NCBI GenBank assembly: GCA_038258215.1
Contig: JBBSQC010000008.1
Span: 1-64,000 of the forward strand
Origin: Fodinibacter sp038258215
Lineage (GTDB): Bacteria > Actinomycetota > Actinomycetes > Actinomycetales > Dermatophilaceae
Direction: 5' to 3'
DNA length: 64,000 nt
Below, piece by piece: positions 59,902 through 64,000 of the stretch. How positions within the stretch are numbered: the stretch's first letter is position 1; each line of letters begins with the position of its first letter. The notes under the pieces are model-generated. The model saw only the letters and a list, made by a program, of their open reading frames with translations. It did no database searches and had not been told where the DNA came from. Position numbers and translations under genes: made by a program.

Positions 59902-60983
59902 CCGCGCCGTCCGCTCAGCGCGACGAGCGGGGCGCCATCGCCACCATCGTCGCGGTGCTGTTCTCCGCGGGGGTGATGCTCGGAGTGCTCGCCCTCACCG
60001 TCGACGTCGGACGCGTGGTCCTCGAGCGCGGCGAGCTCCAGAACGGTGCCGACGCCGGGGCCCTGGCTCTCGCCCAGAGCTGCGCCTCGGCCGCGTGCTC
60101 GGCCGGCGCGGACGGGCTGGCGGCCGTCGTGAACGGGAACGCGGACGACGGCCAGCATCGGATCGTCGGCCAGTGCGCGCGCAACGCGGACACGGCCCTC
60201 CCGGGTTGCCCGACCGGGTCCGGCGCGCTGACCGACTGTGCCGCCCTGCCCCCGGGCACCGACGGCACCGACTCCTACGTCGAGGTCCGCACCCGCACCA
60301 GCAGCGAGGGGCGGTCCTTCATCCGCAACATCTTCGGGGGAGCGGCGGGCGGTACGGCGGGCAGCACGGTCGATGCCTGTGCGCGGGCCGGCTGGGGCGC
60401 CCCGTCGTCGGCACGGGTCGCCCCCATCGCGATCTCCTCGTGCGAGTTCGAGCGAGCCGGGGGTTTCGGGCCTGCTCACGAGACGGCGCTCGCGTCGGAG
60501 TACGTGAGCGGCGAGGACCCCTGTCCCGACGCCGACATCCTCAGCACGGGGATGCCGGGTGGCCTCGGGGGGCTGGACCGGATGGGCTGCGCCGCGAACG
60601 TCCGGGTCGGGCGGTGGGTCCGCACTCGAGAGGCCGCGAACACCTCGTGCCTGCAACCGGGTGACGTCGTCTACGTCGCGGTCTCGGACTGCGTGAGCTC
60701 GGCGACCCAGCAGCCCTGCGACATCGCCGCCACGGGAGGGACGATGCGCCAGCGCATCGAGGGCGTGGCCGCCTTCTACGTCACGGCCAACGACCTCCCG
60801 GGGCCCAGCTCCCCGGCGGTGCCCGGCTACCGTGGCCCCGACCAGCAGGCCGCCTGCGCCGAGCGGTCCGCGGACGGCGTCTCCTGCCTCTACGGATGGT
60901 TCGTGCGGGATCGGGTGCTGGATGGCACGATCGACCCGAGCGGGACGAACTACGGCGTCCAGGCCGTGCAACTGTTGGGTTGA
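59898..60983 (+). CDS. TadG-like pilus assembly protein
   Basis: Protein of 361 residues from ATG 59898, overlapping the TadE stop (ATGA). It begins with RDERGAIATIVAVLFSAGVM, a pseudopilin-like segment with a membrane helix, then VDVGRVVLERGELQNGADAG typical of the TadG/vWA-adjacent family. The large extracytoplasmic part is Cys-rich (more than ten Cys). There is no clear von Willebrand A domain. It probably acts in pilus assembly with the downstream CpaB. Confidence 0.82.
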   Translation: MTAPSAQRDERGAIATIVAVLFSAGVMLGVLALTVDVGRVVLERGELQNGADAGALALAQSCASAACSAGADGLAAVVNGNADDGQHRIVGQCARNADTALPGCPTGSGALTDCAALPPGTDGTDSYVEVRTRTSSEGRSFIRNIFGGAAGGTAGSTVDACARAGWGAPSSARVAPIAISSCEFERAGGFGPAHETALASEYVSGEDPCPDADILSTGMPGGLGGLDRMGCAANVRVGRWVRTREAANTSCLQPGDVVYVAVSDCVSSATQQPCDIAATGGTMRQRIEGVAAFYVTANDLPGPSSPAVPGYRGPDQQAACAERSADGVSCLYGWFVRDRVLDGTIDPSGTNYGVQAVQLLG

Positions 60984-61029
60984 TCGCACCACGAGGTACA
61001 CCGTCTGACACGAAAGGGGTCGCGAGTCC

Positions 61030-61839
61030 ATGGGTCGTCGCATGCTTGCCGTGATCGTCGCGGCCGTCGTCGCGCTGGTGGGCGTTCTGTTCGTGCTCCT
61101 CTACGCCCGCAGTGCCGACGACCGGGCGGTGGCCGACGCGAGCCCTCGGACCGTCTACGTGTCCACCCAGCTGGTCCCGGCGGGCACGTCCCTGCGCGAA
61201 GCCCTGCGACTGGACCTGGTGACCCAGACCCGGACCGCGGCCAAGGCCGTTCCCGAAGGCGCCTTGACCACGGTCGACGAGGAGAACGCCAGCCTGCTGG
61301 CCATCGACGACATCGACCCCGGCCAGTACCTGCTCACCAGGGCCTTCGGCGAGACCCCGACGGCCGACCGCAAGATCCAGGTGCCGACCGGGAAGCTCGC
61401 GGTCTCGGTGCAGCTCACCGACCCGGCTCGTGTCGGGTCGTTCGTGACGCTGGGCACCTACGTGACCATCTTCGCCACCTACCCGACGCCCACCTCCAGC
61501 GCCCAGGGCGACGCCAGCGGCGGCACGGCGGTTCGTGACCCCCACTCGACGTCGGTCCTGCTCGACAAGGTCCAGGTGATCGGGGTCGGTGACACCGCGC
61601 TGGCCGGCACCTCGGCCGCTACCGGTCCGGCGGACGACGGCAGCGACACGGGTGGCGCCGGCGACCAGGGGGCGAGCCAGACGTTCCTCGTGACCCTCGC
61701 CGTCACCCCCGAGCAGGCCACCCGCCTCGTGCACGCCGTCAACCGCTACATCCTGTATGCCGGGCTGCACGGGTCGGACGTCGAGGTCGGGCCGGATCTC
61801 AGCACGGACGACCTCTCGATCTTCGGGGGCCCGGGGTGA
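61030..61839 (+). CDS. cpaB: CpaB/RcpC-family Flp pilus assembly protein
   Basis: Protein of 269 residues from ATG 61030 with GAAAGGGG upstream. It has an N-terminal membrane helix (about 6-26) and then an SAF-type domain (about 38-125): PRTVYVSTQLVPAGTSLREAL, IDPGQYLLTRAF and PTGKLAVSVQL. The C-terminal part (about 130-250) contains a disordered Gly/Ala/Ser loop. RcpC/CpaB anchors and organises the secretin-associated pilus. It precedes cpaE, whose GTG overlaps its stop by 4 bases. Confidence 0.86.
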   Translation: MGRRMLAVIVAAVVALVGVLFVLLYARSADDRAVADASPRTVYVSTQLVPAGTSLREALRLDLVTQTRTAAKAVPEGALTTVDEENASLLAIDDIDPGQYLLTRAFGETPTADRKIQVPTGKLAVSVQLTDPARVGSFVTLGTYVTIFATYPTPTSSAQGDASGGTAVRDPHSTSVLLDKVQVIGVGDTALAGTSAATGPADDGSDTGGAGDQGASQTFLVTLAVTPEQATRLVHAVNRYILYAGLHGSDVEVGPDLSTDDLSIFGGPG

Positions 61840-63017
61840 ACCTCCTCTGGGACCCCGACCCCGAGGCCTCGGAGCGCTACGGCTACGCCCTCGGCCCCGA
61901 GACCGAGCGGCTCGACTCCGAGGCCATGGTGAGCAGGGCCCTGCACGACAACGCGGACGTCCGCCAGGTCATCGTCGGTCCCGGCGTCGCCCTGGCCACG
62001 GCCTGCCAGCTCGCGCAGAACGCACGCCTGGACCGGCTCGAGGTGGGCTTCATCCTCATCCGGAGGCGCGTCGACGTGAGCACCATGACCTCGGCGCTGC
62101 GCAGCGGCATCCGCGAGGTCGTCGCCGCCACCGACCAGTCCGCGCTGGCTGACGCCTTGGCGCGCAGCAGCGAGCTCACCGCCCGGATGCTCGGCCAGCA
62201 CGGGGGTCGCCTCGCCGAGGGTCACATCGTCACGGTGTTCTCGGCGAAGGGTGGAGTCGGCAAGACGACCGTGGCCACCAACCTCGGGGTCCTCCTGGCC
62301 CAGTCGGGGGTCAAGACCCTCCTGATCGACCTCGACCTCAGCTTCGGGGACGTCGCGATCAGCCTCCAGCTCGTGCCCCAGCGGTCGGTGTTCGACGCCG
62401 TGGCCCTGTCGGGCACGATGGACGAGGACGCCCTTGCCTCCTTGGTCACGACACACCCCTCGACGGGGCTCGACGTGCTGTGCGCCCCCAACGACCCGAG
62501 CGACGCGGACCGGGTGCCGGTCGCGGTCGTGACCGAGATCCTCAAGGTGGCGCGTCGTCGCTACGACTACGTGGTGGTGGACAGCCCGCCGTCGTTCACC
62601 GACCACGTACTCGCGGCCTGTGACGTGAGCAGCGCCCTGATCCTGCTCGCCACGCTGGACATCCCGGCCGTGAAGAACCTGCGCATCGCGCTCGACACCC
62701 TCGACCTGCTGGGCAGCCCCAAGGAGGGCCGGATCATCGTGCTCAACCGCGCCGACGCCCAGGTCGGGCTGCGAGCCGAGGACGTGGTGTCCGCGATCCG
62801 GGCGCCCATCGCCCTGAGCATCCCGACCTCCACCGCGGTGCCGTCCTCGGTGAACCGGGGGGTGGCACTCGTGGTCGACCAGCCCCGGGACCCGGTGAGC
62901 CAGGCGCTGCGACTCCTGGCCGATGTCCATGTCCGGAGGCGTTTCGAGGGGTCGAGCGAACCCGCGCACCGTGCCGCCTCACCGCGCAGGTCGGCGTGGC
63001 TGCGGTGGTGGCGATGA
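61836..63017 (+). CDS. cpaE: CpaE-type pilus localisation ATPase
   Basis: Protein of 393 residues from GTG 61836, overlapping cpaB (GTGA). The N-terminal 130 residues resemble a degenerate receiver-like domain. The ParA/MinD-like ATPase follows, with Walker A SAKGGVGKTT (about 135-144), LLIDLDLSFGD, and DYVVVDSPPS (Walker B region). It probably positions the pilus apparatus at a cell pole or septum, as CpaE/TadZ does. Its last 30 residues are basic (RRRFEG... RSAWLRWWR). The cpaF start overlaps its stop. Confidence 0.9.
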   Translation: MNLLWDPDPEASERYGYALGPETERLDSEAMVSRALHDNADVRQVIVGPGVALATACQLAQNARLDRLEVGFILIRRRVDVSTMTSALRSGIREVVAATDQSALADALARSSELTARMLGQHGGRLAEGHIVTVFSAKGGVGKTTVATNLGVLLAQSGVKTLLIDLDLSFGDVAISLQLVPQRSVFDAVALSGTMDEDALASLVTTHPSTGLDVLCAPNDPSDADRVPVAVVTEILKVARRRYDYVVVDSPPSFTDHVLAACDVSSALILLATLDIPAVKNLRIALDTLDLLGSPKEGRIIVLNRADAQVGLRAEDVVSAIRAPIALSIPTSTAVPSSVNRGVALVVDQPRDPVSQALRLLADVHVRRRFEGSSEPAHRAASPRRSAWLRWWR

Positions 63018-64000
63018 GCCTGTCCGACCGCATCGAGCGCGCCCGACGCAACCAGGCCGAGCCCGTGACCGCCGCGCCCACCGATGGCCGCAAGAAGCGT
63101 CGGCGGGTGGACCCCGCCTCGCACGTCAAGGACCGGGTGCACCAGGCGCTCATCGACACCCTCGGTCCTCGCCTCTACGACCCACACCTCCCCGAGTCCG
63201 AGCTGGCTGCCCAGGTGCGGCACACCCTCGCGGAGACCCTGGACGCCGAGCAGTCCCCCCTCTCGCACGCCGAGCGCACCAGGATCGCCCAGGAGGTGTC
63301 CGACGAGATCCTCGGGCACGGTCCACTCGAACCGTTGCTGCGTGACCCTGAGGTCACCGAGATCATGGTCAACGGCGCGGACTCGATCTTCGTCGAGCGC
63401 GACGGGATGATCTTCCCCGTCGAGACGCACTTCACCGATGAGTCGCACCTGCGGCGCATCATCGACAAGATCGTCGGCCGGGTGGGCCGACGCATCGACG
63501 AGGCGAGCCCCATGGTCGACGCCCGTCTGCCCGACGGCTCCCGGGTCAACGCGGTCATCGCCCCGATCGCCCTGGACGGTGCCATCCTCACCATCCGGAA
63601 GTTCTCCCAGGACCCCTTCACCGACTCCGACCTCATCGCCTTCGGCACCATGACCCCGCACGTCCGGGACTTCCTCCGGGCCTGCGTCATCGGTCGCCGG
63701 AACATGGTGATCTCCGGCGGCACGGGGTCGGGGAAGACCACGACGCTCAACGTCCTGTCCTCCTTCCTCCCGGAGGGCGAACGGATCGTGACCATCGAGG
63801 ACGCCGCCGAGCTGCAGCTCCACCAGGAGCACGTGCTGCGCCTGGAGTCGCGCCTGTCCAACATCGAGGGTCGCGGGCTGGTCTCGATCCGCCATCTCGT
63901 GCGGAACGCGCTGCGGATGAGGCCGGACCGCATCATCATCGGGGAGGTGCGCGACGAGGCCGCCCTCGACATGCTGCAGGCGATGAACACCGGGCACGAC
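63014..64000 (+). CDS. cpaF: CpaF/TadA-type pilus assembly ATPase (truncated by window edge)
   Basis: Open frame from ATG 63014, overlapping the cpaE stop (ATGA), with no stop before the window end: 329 codons of an expected 420-470. It is a GspE/PilT-type secretion ATPase that powers Flp pilus assembly. It has GPLEPLLRDPEVTEIMVNG (about 102-120), VDARLPDGSRVNA, Walker A GGTGSGKTT (about 235-243), ITIEDAAELQL (Asp box), and DRIIIGEVRDEAALDML at the Walker B/His box. The C-terminal end lies beyond base 64000. The expected tadB/tadC-like membrane proteins would follow. Confidence 0.93.
   Translation, partial: MSLSDRIERARRNQAEPVTAAPTDGRKKRRRVDPASHVKDRVHQALIDTLGPRLYDPHLPESELAAQVRHTLAETLDAEQSPLSHAERTRIAQEVSDEILGHGPLEPLLRDPEVTEIMVNGADSIFVERDGMIFPVETHFTDESHLRRIIDKIVGRVGRRIDEASPMVDARLPDGSRVNAVIAPIALDGAILTIRKFSQDPFTDSDLIAFGTMTPHVRDFLRACVIGRRNMVISGGTGSGKTTTLNVLSSFLPEGERIVTIEDAAELQLHQEHVLRLESRLSNIEGRGLVSIRHLVRNALRMRPDRIIIGEVRDEAALDMLQAMNTGHD

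Noticed and set aside
62567..63997. 476-codon open frame on the minus strand
   Set aside because: Shadow of cpaE and cpaF. The plus strand carries Walker motifs.

Overview
The window is a chromosomal stretch from a high-GC actinobacterium. Many genes start with GTG, a -10 box often lies only 6-8 bases before the start codon, and the gene families are typical of actinobacteria (WhiB, DUF3499, DUF5719, F420 biosynthesis, LCP proteins, TIGR03089). One block follows the Mycobacterium tuberculosis order around fbiA-whiB2-Rv3259-Rv3258c-manB-Rv3256c-sahH. Everything fits Micrococcales, probably the Intrasporangiaceae/Dermatophilaceae group. The family assignment is inference.

Layout. (1) 30-17082 is a cell-wall glycopolymer region. 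It holds a two-domain TagF-like polyglycerolphosphate polymerase, a large membrane protein, three LCP (LytR-CpsA-Psr) ligases, a LicD-type protein, a Wzm/Wzt-type ABC exporter, a DUF2304 plus GT2 pair, an unrecognised surface-polysaccharide protein and a Wzx-type flippase. (2) 17238-21919 encodes two secreted proteins, a PGRP amidase and a SpoIID/LytB protein, both ending in FG-GAP-like repeats. Together with 14613-17082 this stretch looks less GC-rich than its surroundings. (3) 21945-23378 is a CoA-transferase pair. (4) 23467-26891 holds a coiled-coil protein, a LicD plus sialyltransferase-like fusion and a methyltransferase. (5) 27381-29165 is a secreted cell-wall hydrolase with five peptidoglycan-binding repeats and an unusual leader. 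(6) 29186-43002 mixes TIGR03089, tagD, membrane proteins, a group II truncated haemoglobin, a ClC channel, an inositol-phosphatase-like protein, an F420-type PPOX protein, topoisomerase IB, a GT2/GT4/flippase-like/methyltransferase set and an AlkA glycosylase. (7) 43218-58893 is the conserved actinobacterial block: cofE/fbiB, cofD/fbiA, whiB2, a giant GT2 membrane protein, DUF5719, a zincin-like protein, DUF3499, manB, Trm112, a TobH-like SIS protein, YbaK, DUF6325, SHOCT, CDF and ahcY. (8) 59068 to the end is a Tad/Flp pilus operon (two Flp pilins, TadE, TadG, CpaB, CpaE, CpaF) cut by the window edge inside cpaF.

How the genes fit together. TagD makes CDP-glycerol, TagF polymerises it, the ABC pair or the flippase moves lipid-linked polymer out, LCP proteins attach it to peptidoglycan, and LicD-type and sialyltransferase-like proteins probably decorate it. 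The amidase, SpoIID and PG-binding hydrolase act on the same wall. ManB and the SIS protein feed mannose-phosphate metabolism.

The least explained feature is a family of seven copies of a 32-bp intergenic dyad with an invariant 13-base core. They lie only after the 3' ends of genes at 33.0, 37.1 and 43.1 kb. At 37.1 kb they form an alternating array with an exact 53-bp period, and at 43.1 kb a tandem array with an exact 64-bp period. They resemble REP/BIME elements.
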